In this document: positions 34,049 to 43,814 of the stretch, piece after piece
Layout of the letters: each line of letters begins with the position of its first letter
Position numbering within the stretch: position 1 is the first letter of the stretch
Assembly: GCF_013204795.1 (NCBI RefSeq)
Contig: NZ_JABMKW010000008.1
Location: forward strand, 310,001 to 374,000
Length of the DNA: 64,000 bases
Direction: 5' to 3'
Source of the DNA: Pedobacter panaciterrae
Lineage (GTDB): Bacteria; Bacteroidota; Bacteroidia; Sphingobacteriales; Sphingobacteriaceae
Notes under the pieces: model-generated
Databases searched by the model: none
What the model was told of the DNA's origin: nothing
Seen by the model: only the letters and a program-made list of their open reading frames with translations
Position numbers and translations under genes: made by a program

Positions 34049-37000
34049 ATGAAATTATATACTTTTAACCTAGGTGCGCCATGCCAATGGCTACCTCCAG
34101 AATTTTTATCAGTTATGAATTCGGTTGTCCGGCAATTTGCTACAGCCGATAAAAGAAAATTACTAATGAGAATTAACTTGATCATAATTATAATGACCAG
34201 CTGTTTACTGCAAGTAAGTGCAACCAGTTTTGCGCAGCGATTTAGTTATAATAAACGACAGGTTGCACTACGTCAGGTTTTTCAAGAAATCAAAAAACAG
34301 ACCGGATATAAAGTGCTGTATTCAGATCAGAACGTCAATGGAAATCTTTTAATTAATGCCGAATTTAATAATGTAGAGTTAGAAACTGTATTGCAATCTT
34401 TGTTGAAGGATTTGCAATTGACATATAAGATAGATCAGAAAGTAATTCTTATCAAATCGTTGGCAAGGCCTACGTTTCAACAAATAACAGCTTTGCCAGT
34501 TAGAGCTGATATCACGGGAAAAGTGGTAGATAATAAAGGAAAGCCTCTTCCAGGAGCATCAGTAAGTGTAAAAGGAGAGGGTAAGGTTGTAAGTACAAAC
34601 GATGAAGGGATTTTCCTTTTAAAAGATGTACAGGAGCCTGCAACATTGATTGTTTCATTTATAGGTTACATCCGCAAAGAAGTAGAGGTTGTTAAAAACC
34701 AACAATTAGTTATAACACTAATGGAGGATGTTGGTCAGCTAAACAATGTCATCGTTGTTGGTTACGATAGTAAGAAGCAGAATGAACTGACAAGTGCTGT
34801 TGCTGTTGTCTCATCAGTGAAATTAAAAGATGTAACGGCTAATAATATAGGCACGATGCTCCAGGGTAAAGTGGCAGGTTTGCAAGTAGTAAACAGTTCC
34901 GGTGCACCGGGTGCTGTTCCTGAAATAAGATTAAGAGGGGTATCTTCCGTGAATGCCAACCAAAGTCCGCTTACAGTTGTAGATGGGATTATTGGAGGGA
35001 ATTATGATCCTAATGATGTTGCATCAATTACGGTGCTTAAAGATGCCGGAGCTACGGCTTTGTATGGCTCTCAGGCAAATGCAGGCGTTATTATTATAAA
35101 TACAAAACGAGCTACATCCGGAGAAACCAACTTTGAGTTTAAAGCTACATCAGGATTTAGGACAGCTGATTTTGGTAAACTGGATGTGATGAACAGTGCT
35201 GAACTGTATGACTCCCAAAAAGAATTTTACCGGGATTATATTGTTGGTGCAACAGATAATTCATACAAGATAGATCTGATTAAATTTTATAGTGAACGCC
35301 CGTTATCACTCTTGAATCAGGATTATGACTGGTCAAAAGAATCCTTTAAACCTGCTCCCGTTAATGCATTTTACCTGTCGGCCAGTGGAAGTACAGAAAA
35401 GAATAATTATTATGTAGGTGCATCTTACTATAATGAAAAGGGAACATTTTTGAACACAGGTTTTCAGCGCATTAACCTCCGCGCTAATTCAACATACACA
35501 TTCTCTAAGAAATTAAGTATTACCAATAACATCAACCTGAGTGCATCAATGGGTAAAAGTTATGATTACAACGATGTGTATTATTCCTTTTTAAATCTGC
35601 CTTGGGACAATCCATATGATGAAAATGGCACGCCTATATATGTAGATGGGAATTCGGCCTTTAAATGGTGGTCGCGAGATAAAATCAATCCAATCCATAC
35701 GGTGAAGAATTCTGAACATCCTTACAAAGGGTTTGATGTAAATTATGACTTTGGATTAAACTATAACATTAACAGGTGGTTAACTTTCTCTAGTACAAAC
35801 AGAGGCTCTGCGGGTTTTAATAAAGGGAAAAATTATTTCTCTCCAATTGTAGCAGGCACTTATCATGGTACTGGTTTTATTGATGAGTTGAATACGCTGA
35901 ATTATGGTGTTATCTCCAATAACCTATTTAAGTTTAATTTTCAATTTGGTGATCACTCTATTACAGGATTGGCGGGGATAGCCCTGGAAGCTGGACAAAC
36001 AGAATACTCTGGAGCTTCGGGTAAAGGTTTGCCAGAAGGACTGAAGGTACTTAATGTTGTATCTAACAACCAACTTGTAAATGGATTTACCGATAAAAGT
36101 TACCTGCAGTCTGGATTATCGCAGGTTAACTATAATTATAAAAGCCGCTACTTTTTATCAGGCTCGTTTCGTATTGATGGCTCCTCTGCTTTTCCGGAAG
36201 GAAATAGGTACGCTTCCTTTCCTTCAGTGTCAGGGGCCTGGTTGGCAAGTAATGAAGATTTCTTGAAAAACAGTACCCTCATTGATAATTTAAAGCTAAG
36301 GTTAAGTTATGGTATTACGGGAACGCAGGATATTGGTTCATCGAGGTATCTTGGTCTGTATTCTTTAACCACTCAATACAATTCATTAACCGGAGCTGTG
36401 CCTTATCAGCTCGCGAGTCCTAATCTAACCTGGGAAAGTAAGCATCAAATTAATGCTGGTATTGATATCGGCTTATTTAAAAGAGTTAACGTTACCGTTG
36501 ATGTGTATCGTAACAATACTAAAGATCTGCTTCTGCAAGTTTCGCAGCCTTTGTCTGTTGGCTTTGAAACGAAATGGGAAAATGCCGGAAATGTAATTAA
36601 CAAAGGGATCGAATTAGGAATTAATACTACAAACATAAAAACAACGGATTTCGAATGGACTACAGATTTTACAATAAACTTTAACAGCAATAAATTATAT
36701 GGTTTACCGGCAGACATTGTGAAGACAGGATCGTGGAGCATTTCCCAGATTTATCGCAATGGAGGTAATCTTTACGAATTTTATATGCCTAAATGGCTTG
36801 GAATAGATAGTCAGACCGGAGCACCTGTCTGGGAAAAGCTGATTTATAATGAAGAAGGCAAAGCGGTTGCGAGTGAGAAAACACTAAATTATGCGGAAGC
36901 TACCACTCAGGAATCAGGATCGGCGTTGCCCAAGTATCAGGGTGGTTTCAATAATAGTTTGAGTTATAAAGGTTTCAATTTACGTGTAAGTACTTACTTT

Positions 37001-37438
37001 AACTATGGCAATAAAGTGTTTAGCAACAACCTTCGTTTTATGATGAACGATGGACACGAACCTTATTATAACCAGATCAGACTACCGGATGGCGCTAAGA
37101 TCTGGTCTGGTCCTGGTGATACTGATGCTACTGAGCCAAGCCCTCAGAATTCAGCAAATTCTACAGAAACATCTACCCGTTATCTTAAAAACGGCAGTTA
37201 TTTTACAATCAGAAATATTTCATTTAGCTATGCCTTGCCTGCGTCGTTGGTAAAGAAACTGCACTTTAAAGCAATCACCTTAGGAGTTACGGCTGATAAT
37301 GTGGCTACATTTTCGAATTTCTTAGGTCAGGATCCACAAACAACGATTAGTTCAGGAAGTTTTATAACGCCAGGGGTATCAGACTTCAAATATCCAAATA
37401 ACAGGCAATATTTATTTACCGCTAACTTCAACTTTTAA
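34049..37438 (+). CDS. SusC/RagA-type TonB-dependent transporter with STN domain, locus 2
   Basis: Outer-membrane import channel of 1129 residues. The N-terminus MKLYTFNLGAPCQWLPPEFL is a leader extension frequent in Pedobacter SusC proteins. The export signal follows at about 40-72 (LLQVSATSFAQRFS). STN domain about 75-140, carboxypeptidase-regulatory-like domain about 155-230 (ITGKVVDNKGKPLPGASVSV), plug about 240-345 (IVVGYDSKKQNELTSAVAVV; LTVVDGIIGGNYDPNDVASI; ITVLKDAGATALYGSQANAG), barrel to the C-terminus (LFTANFNF). SusD starts 4 bases after its stop. Substrate unknown. Confidence 0.95.
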   Translation: MKLYTFNLGAPCQWLPPEFLSVMNSVVRQFATADKRKLLMRINLIIIIMTSCLLQVSATSFAQRFSYNKRQVALRQVFQEIKKQTGYKVLYSDQNVNGNLLINAEFNNVELETVLQSLLKDLQLTYKIDQKVILIKSLARPTFQQITALPVRADITGKVVDNKGKPLPGASVSVKGEGKVVSTNDEGIFLLKDVQEPATLIVSFIGYIRKEVEVVKNQQLVITLMEDVGQLNNVIVVGYDSKKQNELTSAVAVVSSVKLKDVTANNIGTMLQGKVAGLQVVNSSGAPGAVPEIRLRGVSSVNANQSPLTVVDGIIGGNYDPNDVASITVLKDAGATALYGSQANAGVIIINTKRATSGETNFEFKATSGFRTADFGKLDVMNSAELYDSQKEFYRDYIVGATDNSYKIDLIKFYSERPLSLLNQDYDWSKESFKPAPVNAFYLSASGSTEKNNYYVGASYYNEKGTFLNTGFQRINLRANSTYTFSKKLSITNNINLSASMGKSYDYNDVYYSFLNLPWDNPYDENGTPIYVDGNSAFKWWSRDKINPIHTVKNSEHPYKGFDVNYDFGLNYNINRWLTFSSTNRGSAGFNKGKNYFSPIVAGTYHGTGFIDELNTLNYGVISNNLFKFNFQFGDHSITGLAGIALEAGQTEYSGASGKGLPEGLKVLNVVSNNQLVNGFTDKSYLQSGLSQVNYNYKSRYFLSGSFRIDGSSAFPEGNRYASFPSVSGAWLASNEDFLKNSTLIDNLKLRLSYGITGTQDIGSSRYLGLYSLTTQYNSLTGAVPYQLASPNLTWESKHQINAGIDIGLFKRVNVTVDVYRNNTKDLLLQVSQPLSVGFETKWENAGNVINKGIELGINTTNIKTTDFEWTTDFTINFNSNKLYGLPADIVKTGSWSISQIYRNGGNLYEFYMPKWLGIDSQTGAPVWEKLIYNEEGKAVASEKTLNYAEATTQESGSALPKYQGGFNNSLSYKGFNLRVSTYFNYGNKVFSNNLRFMMNDGHEPYYNQIRLPDGAKIWSGPGDTDATEPSPQNSANSTETSTRYLKNGSYFTIRNISFSYALPASLVKKLHFKAITLGVTADNVATFSNFLGQDPQTTISSGSFITPGVSDFKYPNNRQYLFTANFNF

Positions 37439-37442
37439 GCAT

Positions 37443-38960
37443 ATGAAAAAGTATTTATTCTCCATAATTGTTCTCCTACTTATCTTTGGGAACAGCTGCA
37501 AAAATCTTGATGTTGTACCAAGTGATGCCATTAGTACGGAAACACTGATTACTACTACTGACGGCTTAACCAATGCTTTAAATGGTGCTTATGCTTTGTT
37601 TAAAGATCATATTACATTTAACGGTACAATAGATCAAAACAATATGTATTTGCGTCAGTTTTATCATTTGTCTGACTTTGCCAGTGATGATATTGTATGC
37701 GGACAAGTCACTACCGACCCTCTGTTTTATAGCTTTAGTCTTGGTCATTCACCCTCGCAAGGCAACACCAGGTATTTTTGGTATGTGTCTTACAAAATAA
37801 TTACTGGTGTCAATACGGTAATTGAAGCTGTAGAAAAGTCGGGAACACAGGATCCGGCAAAGCTGCAACTGCTTGGCGAATGTTATTTTCTAAGAGCGTT
37901 TTGTCATTTTAACCTGGTCAGGTTGTTTGGTAAACCTTATAGCGTTGATCCTAATGCTGATGGGGTTATCCTGCGTACAAACCTTACTGATCCATCTAAA
38001 AAGAAGAGGTCTACGGTTGCAGAAGTATATGCTGCTGTTATTGCCGATGCGGAGAAGGCTGCTTCTTTAATGACCCAGCCGAGAACAGTGCAATATGCAT
38101 CAAAAGAAGCCGCCTGGGCATTGTTATCACGAGTGAACTTGTACAAAGAAGATAATCAGAAAGCCATTGAATATGCCAATATGGTGATCAATTCTAAACG
38201 GTTCAGTCTTGCGACTGCTGCGGCCTATCCTTCCTTATTTGCCAATGCGCAAACAAGTACCGAAACGATTTTTTGTATTGCCTTTACCCCAGTTGACGAT
38301 TATGGTAAATTTGGATCTATCGCATCGATGATCTATTCCGACGGGAATTCGGGATGGGGCGAGGAGTATGCTTCTTCTTCTTTGAGGAATGTGATGTCAA
38401 AACATCCTGAAGATGTTCGTTGGTCTTACATCGTCCCGCTGAAAGATGGCAATGGAATTATTCAGAAGAAAAATGGCATCGAAGTATATTATATAAGCAA
38501 GTTTTCTTTCCAGGGTGGCCTTCCAAATCTAAGCTCCCCAATCATGTTCCGTTTATCAGAAATGTATTTGAATAGAGCAGAGGCAGAAGCTAAGTTAAGC
38601 AATACTGGCGCCGCTCTTGACGACGTAGATCTTATCCGTAAAAATCGCGGACTGGAGAATTCTTTATACAATAAAACATTGCCATCAGGGTATTCGGCAT
38701 TAGACGTTGTTCTGGAAGAGAAACGTATAGAAATGGCTTTTGAAGGGCATAGAACCTACGATATTTATCGCAATAAGAGAGCTATGAGTAAAGCTTATTG
38801 GGGTTATCACCTGGCCGGATTAAAAGAAACAGATATTGATTTGAGTAAGACACCAACTGGTTATGCTGACCTGTCTGTGAACTACACTAATCCCAGGATC
38901 ATTTATTTTGTGCCTATAGATGAAGTGCTGAGTAATACGCTTGCTACTCAAAATCAATAA
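37443..38960 (+). CDS. SusD/RagB-type substrate-binding lipoprotein, locus 2
   Basis: Surface glycan-binding lipoprotein of 505 residues that pairs with the SusC upstream. Lipobox Cys19 in FGNSCKNLDVVPSDAIS. SusD features: TTTDGLTNALNGAYALFKDH, LLGECYFLRAFCHFNLVRLF (helix before the binding site), and the RagB part FRLSEMYLNRAEAEAKLSNT, VVLEEKRIEMAFEGHRTYDI and IIYFVPIDEVLSNTLATQNQ. It is followed by a PKD lipoprotein, an acyltransferase and a DUF4874/DUF4832 lipoprotein, all on one strand with short gaps. Confidence 0.95.
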   Translation: MKKYLFSIIVLLLIFGNSCKNLDVVPSDAISTETLITTTDGLTNALNGAYALFKDHITFNGTIDQNNMYLRQFYHLSDFASDDIVCGQVTTDPLFYSFSLGHSPSQGNTRYFWYVSYKIITGVNTVIEAVEKSGTQDPAKLQLLGECYFLRAFCHFNLVRLFGKPYSVDPNADGVILRTNLTDPSKKKRSTVAEVYAAVIADAEKAASLMTQPRTVQYASKEAAWALLSRVNLYKEDNQKAIEYANMVINSKRFSLATAAAYPSLFANAQTSTETIFCIAFTPVDDYGKFGSIASMIYSDGNSGWGEEYASSSLRNVMSKHPEDVRWSYIVPLKDGNGIIQKKNGIEVYYISKFSFQGGLPNLSSPIMFRLSEMYLNRAEAEAKLSNTGAALDDVDLIRKNRGLENSLYNKTLPSGYSALDVVLEEKRIEMAFEGHRTYDIYRNKRAMSKAYWGYHLAGLKETDIDLSKTPTGYADLSVNYTNPRIIYFVPIDEVLSNTLATQNQ

Positions 38961-38998
38961 TCCAATATTAAAATGTCGATTATAAATATTTTATTGAT

Positions 38999-39862
38999 AT
39001 GAAGAATTTAAAAAATAACATATTCCGATTGCTGATCATGATCACAGCGGTTACCATATTATACTCCTGTAAAAAGGATAATACCCCAAAACTGACGGAT
39101 TTGCTTTATGACCTTACAGTGGATGGTAATCAGGTTGCCTTTAAAACAGTAACAACAGGTATTTCATCATACAGGTGGGACTTTGGCGATGGAGGTTCTT
39201 CTACTGATGCCAATCCTGTACACGAGTATGCAGGTAAAGGTAAATACGTAACAACACTTTATGCAACAATAAATGGAAGTGTAACGGAGGCCTCTACCGT
39301 TATCAGAATTGCTAAAACTTCACCTGTTAAGCTTGATGACAATACCTTGAGTGACTGGGATAAAGTGACTACCAATATCCTTACTGCCGGTCCGGAAGGA
39401 GGTATTTTCCGATCAGCTAAATTTGATTACGATGGCAATTTTATTTACGTATATGTAGAGATGAATTCTAAAAGAGCCAATGGCGATATCTTCGATTTCT
39501 ATATTGACTCAGACAATAGTGCTGGCACGGGTTTATTAAGTGCCTATGCGGATGGTGGGTTTGATATTCTGCTGGAGGGACAACTGTTGAGCTCAGGTGT
39601 AGACATCTTTTACCATAATGGTGCACAAAATAGCTTTAGCTTTGCTCAACAGTCCATTTCAGAGGCTTATAACGTAGGTACTGTTACAGAAACCGCTGGT
39701 GTTTTGAGGTTTGAAATGCGTATTGCCCGTGGAAAGCTGAAGGGGCTAACAGGCACTGGAATGCGAATTGGAATTATGGCCACAAAAAGTGATTGGTCGG
39801 TAACCCTTGGCAGTATTCCTGATGCAGGAGCTTCGGCATTCCTGCTTGATATGAGTGAGTAG
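38999..39862 (+). CDS. PKD-domain surface lipoprotein, locus 2
   Basis: Lipoprotein of 287 residues with lipobox Cys24 (VTILYSCKKDNTPKLTD). A PKD domain lies at about 35-108 (ISSYRWDFGDGGSSTDANPV, the WDFGDG signature). The C-terminal part (about 110-285) is beta-rich and resembles carbohydrate-binding or SusE/F-like modules (FIYVYVEMNSKRANGDIFDF; YIDSDNSAGTGLLSAYADGG). It takes the place that SusE/F proteins hold in other loci, so surface glycan binding is likely, though the second domain is not assigned with certainty. Confidence 0.82.
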   Translation: MKNLKNNIFRLLIMITAVTILYSCKKDNTPKLTDLLYDLTVDGNQVAFKTVTTGISSYRWDFGDGGSSTDANPVHEYAGKGKYVTTLYATINGSVTEASTVIRIAKTSPVKLDDNTLSDWDKVTTNILTAGPEGGIFRSAKFDYDGNFIYVYVEMNSKRANGDIFDFYIDSDNSAGTGLLSAYADGGFDILLEGQLLSSGVDIFYHNGAQNSFSFAQQSISEAYNVGTVTETAGVLRFEMRIARGKLKGLTGTGMRIGIMATKSDWSVTLGSIPDAGASAFLLDMSE

Positions 39863-39880
39863 TTTTTAAAATAATTTCTT

Positions 39881-41002
39881 ATGGCTAAAAATACAGCAAC
39901 TCAATTTGTTGCCGGACGTGTGGTATCTCTTGATGTGATGAGAGGATTAATCATGTTTTTGCTTTGTGCAGAGAGTTGCCATCTATATGGAGCCCTCAAA
40001 GGTCTTAATCCGGTACAGCCCGCGGCAATTCTTATTGAGCAGTTTTTTCATCATCCATGGCATGGATTGCGATTTTGGGATTTGGTACAACCGGCATTTA
40101 TGTTTATGGCAGGAGCGGCCATGTATATCTCCCATAGCCGCAAATTGGAGAAGGGGAGTACCTGGGAAAAGAACTGGAGTCATATCGTAATCAGGAGTTT
40201 TAAGCTTTTCCTTTTTGGTGTTGGACTTCACTGTGTGTATGCAGGGAAGCCAGTCTGGGAACTTTGGAATGTGCTTACTCAATTGGCTTTTACCACTTTG
40301 CTTGCCTACCTGATGATTGGCAGATCGTACAACTGGCAAATCATCAGTTCCGTGGCATTACTGCTGCTTACGGAAACAATGTACCGTTTGATACTGATGC
40401 CAGGTTTTGATCAGCCATTTGTAGAAGGTCATAATTTTGGATCGTATGCAGATACACTACTCATGGGTAAGATCAATCCAGATGGTTGGGTGGCCATAAA
40501 TGCAATACCGACTACAGCGCATACAATTTGGGGTGTGCTTGCAGGAAAACTTTTAATTTCAGCGCGATCAGCATCTTATAAAATAAAGGTGCTGATCGGG
40601 TTTGGCTTGCTTGCTCTACTGATTGGATTCGGGCTAGATGCTTTACAGATTACCCCAATTATAAAAAGAATAAGCACTAGCTCTTTTGTGTTTGCATCAG
40701 GTGGTTGGGTGTTAATTATGCTGGCTGCGGTGTACTGGTTAGTTGACGTAAAGCAATGTACAAAATACGTGTGGATATGCGCTGTAATGGGAATGAATGC
40801 CATATTTATCTATATATTTTTCGAAACTATTGGTGTGCAATGGCTGAATGGTGTAGTCGGAATTTTTACAGGAGATATTTTAGCAATGTTGTTTGGATTA
40901 CCAACCGATGTTAGTGCTGTAGTGACCGCTTTAAGTACGCTTCTGGTTGAATGGGCACTTTGTTACTGGCTGTACAAGCGTAATATCTTTTTCAAGCTTT
41001 AA
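39881..41002 (+). CDS. Membrane acyltransferase of the HGSNAT / COG4299 (DUF5009) family, locus 2
   Basis: Polytopic membrane protein of 373 residues, second member of the family in this window. N-terminus RVVSLDVMRGLIMFLLCAES, then a conserved loop HPWHGLRFWDLVQPAFMFMA, and NAIPTTAHTIWGVLAGKLLI later in the protein, with about ten hydrophobic segments. The family includes enzymes that acetylate amino sugars across a membrane. It lies 18 bases after the PKD lipoprotein and 26 bases before the DUF4874 protein. It differs clearly in sequence from the locus 1 copy, so each probably suits the sugar of its own locus. Confidence 0.85.
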   Translation: MAKNTATQFVAGRVVSLDVMRGLIMFLLCAESCHLYGALKGLNPVQPAAILIEQFFHHPWHGLRFWDLVQPAFMFMAGAAMYISHSRKLEKGSTWEKNWSHIVIRSFKLFLFGVGLHCVYAGKPVWELWNVLTQLAFTTLLAYLMIGRSYNWQIISSVALLLLTETMYRLILMPGFDQPFVEGHNFGSYADTLLMGKINPDGWVAINAIPTTAHTIWGVLAGKLLISARSASYKIKVLIGFGLLALLIGFGLDALQITPIIKRISTSSFVFASGGWVLIMLAAVYWLVDVKQCTKYVWICAVMGMNAIFIYIFFETIGVQWLNGVVGIFTGDILAMLFGLPTDVSAVVTALSTLLVEWALCYWLYKRNIFFKL

Positions 41003-41028
41003 ACAAATTCATTTAGAAGAAAATCATC

Positions 41029-42576
41029 ATGAATATAAAATTGACCCTTAGCGTTTTAATTTTTTCTACTGTTATCCTTCTGTTTTTTAGTTCCTGTAAA
41101 GAGGAAAACGAAAGTTTGGTTAAGGTAGAGAAGGTGAATGTAACTTACTCAGAAAGTACCGAAGATTTTCCTAATCCTGAACGGGGATTTTACCGTTACT
41201 CAGAAACCGCTGCAAGTAGCTATACCGTACTTGATGTAGAAACACTTATAACTTATCGCTCCTTACAGGATGTTTCTACAGCAAATTACAAAATATATAG
41301 CACGCTCGTTTTCAGGTATTATATTCTAGACAATGTAACCACCACTAGCATCTCAGAATCGTTTCTGAATAATATTAAAAAAGATATGGCTGCTGCAAGA
41401 GCGGCAGGAGTGAAACTGATTCCGCGTTTTGTGTATACTGCTACTGCGCGTCCGGGTAACTGTCCGGAAGGATTTATTTGCCCAACTTATGGAGATGCCG
41501 CTAAGTCTGTTGTTTTGAGCCATATTGCACAGCTTAAACCTGTACTTACAGAGAATGCAGATGTGATAGCTTGTATACAGCTTGGATTTATTGGTACCTG
41601 GGGAGAGAATTATTATACTGATTTCTTTGGTGATGCCTCTATGAATGGTGGACAGGAGAGTAAACTAACAGATCAGAACTGGCGAGACAGGGTAGAGGTA
41701 TTGAAGGCCTTACTTGCTGCGGTGCCAGCCGATAGAATGGTTCAGGTTCGCTACCCACAATTTAAGCAACGCTTTTTGTTCGGCGTAAACTCAGCACTTT
41801 CTTCAGCACCACTTGCTGAGCTTATGGCATTCACGATGTCAGACGAATCTCGTATCGGTTTTCATAATGATTGTTTCCTTGCCAGTGCTAATGACTTTGG
41901 GACCTATGAGGATTATGGAAATAGCAGTACACCAAGAGCATCAGACGGTATGGTTTTAAATACTTTAAGGGATTATACGAAGGCCGACAGCCGATATGTT
42001 GTTGTTGGTGGAGAAACCTGTTCGGATGACTATAGTCTTAACGATTGTGAGCCAGCCGGTAAAACCCAGGAAGAACTTGCAGCCATGCACTTTAGCTATC
42101 TGAATGCTCATTATAATACTGCAGTAAATAATGACTGGCAAACTGGAGGTTGTATGGATAATATTAAAAAAAACCTGGGCTATCGCTTTGTCTTGCAATC
42201 TGCAGTTTTACCTGATAATGCTGTGAAAGGCACAAGCTTAAATGTAGTACTCAATGTTAAAAACGTTGGGTATGCATCGCCTTACAATAAAAGAACAATA
42301 AAACTGGTGCTACGGAATAAGGCAAATGGCGACTTGAACTCCTTTGCTCTTGCTACCGATGTAAGGAGATGGTATTCGGGAAGTTTTAAGGTAGAGGAAA
42401 GTATAAAAATACCTTCCGAATTTGCAACAGGTGAATATGAAATGTTGCTTCACCTGCCAGATGAGTATGCAAGTATTGCTGATAGGCCCGAGTACAGCAT
42501 CCGCTTGGCGAATAAAGATGTATGGGAAGCTTTAACAGGTTACAACAAGCTTAACCATACTGTTGCCATTAAATAA
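41029..42576 (+). CDS. DUF4874/DUF4832 lipoprotein, locus 2
   Basis: Lipoprotein of 515 residues with lipobox Cys23 (LLFFSSCKEENESL). The DUF4874 part (about 45-215) has the family mark PNPERGFYRYSE and a TIM-barrel-like run (MAAARAAGVKLIPRFVYTAT; VIACIQLGFIGTWGENYYTD). The DUF4832 part follows (about 225-510, with YVVVGGETCSDDYS and DWQTGGCMDNIKKNLGYRFV). The fold suggests a glycoside-hydrolase-like surface protein, and conserved acidic residues such as the Glu in TWGENY could be catalytic. No activity is established to my knowledge. It is the last gene of locus 2 and the only enzyme candidate for glycan cleavage there. Confidence 0.83.
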   Translation: MNIKLTLSVLIFSTVILLFFSSCKEENESLVKVEKVNVTYSESTEDFPNPERGFYRYSETAASSYTVLDVETLITYRSLQDVSTANYKIYSTLVFRYYILDNVTTTSISESFLNNIKKDMAAARAAGVKLIPRFVYTATARPGNCPEGFICPTYGDAAKSVVLSHIAQLKPVLTENADVIACIQLGFIGTWGENYYTDFFGDASMNGGQESKLTDQNWRDRVEVLKALLAAVPADRMVQVRYPQFKQRFLFGVNSALSSAPLAELMAFTMSDESRIGFHNDCFLASANDFGTYEDYGNSSTPRASDGMVLNTLRDYTKADSRYVVVGGETCSDDYSLNDCEPAGKTQEELAAMHFSYLNAHYNTAVNNDWQTGGCMDNIKKNLGYRFVLQSAVLPDNAVKGTSLNVVLNVKNVGYASPYNKRTIKLVLRNKANGDLNSFALATDVRRWYSGSFKVEESIKIPSEFATGEYEMLLHLPDEYASIADRPEYSIRLANKDVWEALTGYNKLNHTVAIK

Positions 42577-42587
42577 TTTGACGCATA

Positions 42588-43184
42588 TTATTCACCATGA
42601 TAATCAATATCTAGGTTGTATTGGTAAAGCAGGCCAGAAAGATTCAATGCGGAAAATTTCGCCTGTTTTACTTTATTGACAGCCGGATCAAGGCTAAAGT
42701 TCTTTGCCGTACGGAAGTCTGTTTTCTCTAGAACGGATTTGACAAATGTTGCGCCTGAAAGATCACAGTTATGGAATACGCTTGAGGTTAAATCGCATTC
42801 TTCAAAATCAGTTTCTTTAAGTGAACATTCCGTGAAGTTTGTTTTCTTAAGTTTTGTGCCATAAAAAGTTGAATAATCCAGATGGCTCCGCTCAAAATTA
42901 AAAGAAAATAGAAACTTATTGCATTTAGAAAAATCAATTCCCAGTATTTTACAGCCGGTAAAAGTAACATCCTTAAATCCGGTACCTGTAACCACAGTAA
43001 GTGAGAAATTGCATTGTTTAAAATGACAATCCATAAAATCATTATGGCTTAAATCACTCTTGGAGAAATCACAGTTTACAAATTCACATTTGATAAATTC
43101 TCGGTTCTCCAGTCTCTTTTCTGCATAATTGATGCTATTAAATGTTTTGTCTTCGTGGACTGTAGTCTCGTTAGAACTGTTCAT
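42588..43184 (-). CDS. Pentapeptide-repeat protein
   Basis: Protein of 198 residues built of A(D/N)LxX-type repeats that form a right-handed beta-helix (FVNCDFSKSDLSHNDFMDCH; FKQCNFSLTVVTGTGFKDVT; LKKTNFTECSLKETDFEECD). It resembles McbG/Qnr-like pentapeptide proteins, some of which mimic DNA and protect gyrase. Here that role is unproven. It starts 4 bases after the TetR gene on the same strand, so the regulator probably controls it directly. It converges on locus 2. Confidence 0.9.
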   Translation of the reverse strand: MNSSNETTVHEDKTFNSINYAEKRLENREFIKCEFVNCDFSKSDLSHNDFMDCHFKQCNFSLTVVTGTGFKDVTFTGCKILGIDFSKCNKFLFSFNFERSHLDYSTFYGTKLKKTNFTECSLKETDFEECDLTSSVFHNCDLSGATFVKSVLEKTDFRTAKNFSLDPAVNKVKQAKFSALNLSGLLYQYNLDIDYHGE

Positions 43185-43188
43185 GAAA

Positions 43189-43740
43189 TTAGTTTAAGTT
43201 GAGTAATTTGTTAACGATCTGCTTTTTCTTTTCGTTGTTGATGCCATAAAGTCCAAGGTTATCAGCGTACCAAAGTCCATCTGCAACAAGGATAATGATC
43301 AGGCTGTTGATATCCAGATCTGCTACTGATCCACCCCCAATATGATTGGTAAACCATTCTTCCCACATTTTTTTATAGTGCTCATTAATAAGTGCCGCTT
43401 GCAAAATGACTTTCATAGTTCTCCTATAATGTAGATCACTGCTTTTTTTGATAACGAAGCGAAGAAAGGCAAGGGGGGCGATGTCATTTCCTGAGGCTCT
43501 TTTTTCTTCAATGGTCCACTCGGTCAGTTCAACAAGGCTTTGGTGTACCAATTCTTCCAGTAGCTCTTCTTTATTACGAAAATGATGGATAATGCCACCC
43601 TTACTCAATCCGGTTTGATCGGAAATCGCTTGGAAAGTGACCTGATGCCAGCCGGCTGTGGCACCTATTTCGGCTGCTATATGAAGAATCAATTGTTTAC
43701 TGGCTTCCGGATCTTTCTTTCTTTTATATGGATTTTCCAT
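43189..43740 (-). CDS. TetR-family transcriptional regulator
   Basis: Repressor of 183 residues. The N-terminal helix-turn-helix is clear (LILHIAAEIGATAGWHQVTF; ISDQTGLSKGGIIHHFRNKE, residues about 15-65), and the C-terminal ligand domain resembles TetR_C (DUF/TetR type with LADGLWYADNLGLYGIN). It is followed directly by the pentapeptide-repeat gene, one operon. An imperfect palindrome ACCGAACGATTGGT lies 11 bases before its start codon and may be its own operator. The effector is unknown. Confidence 0.9.
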   Translation of the reverse strand: MENPYKRKKDPEASKQLILHIAAEIGATAGWHQVTFQAISDQTGLSKGGIIHHFRNKEELLEELVHQSLVELTEWTIEEKRASGNDIAPLAFLRFVIKKSSDLHYRRTMKVILQAALINEHYKKMWEEWFTNHIGGGSVADLDINSLIIILVADGLWYADNLGLYGINNEKKKQIVNKLLNLN

Positions 43741-43751
43741 TCCTCAAAGAT

Positions 43752-43765
43752 ACCGAACGATTGGT
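43752..43765. promoter_or_regulatory. Candidate TetR operator (ACCGAACGATTGGT)
   Basis: Imperfect 14-bp palindrome (10 of 14 positions symmetric) of the style bound by TetR/AcrR proteins. It sits 11 bases before the TetR start and upstream of a divergent -7 element (43785-43792), so it could control both genes. Confidence 0.4.
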
Positions 43766-43784
43766 TTGTTTGCAAATTATTTTA

Positions 43785-43792
43785 TATATTTG
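43785..43792 (+). promoter_or_regulatory. -7 element (TATATTTG) for the 86-residue gene
   Basis: Exact TAnnTTTG match 22 bases before the ATG at 43815, with a TTG at 43761-43763 at a spacing of 21 bases. This supports the shorter start of the downstream gene. Confidence 0.6.
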
Positions 43793-43814
43793 TCATCTCA
43801 ATCAGTTAGTTCCA

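Noticed and set aside
39983..40339. 118-codon minus-strand open frame inside the locus 2 acyltransferase gene
   Set aside because: Antisense to a clear membrane-protein gene; no independent support.
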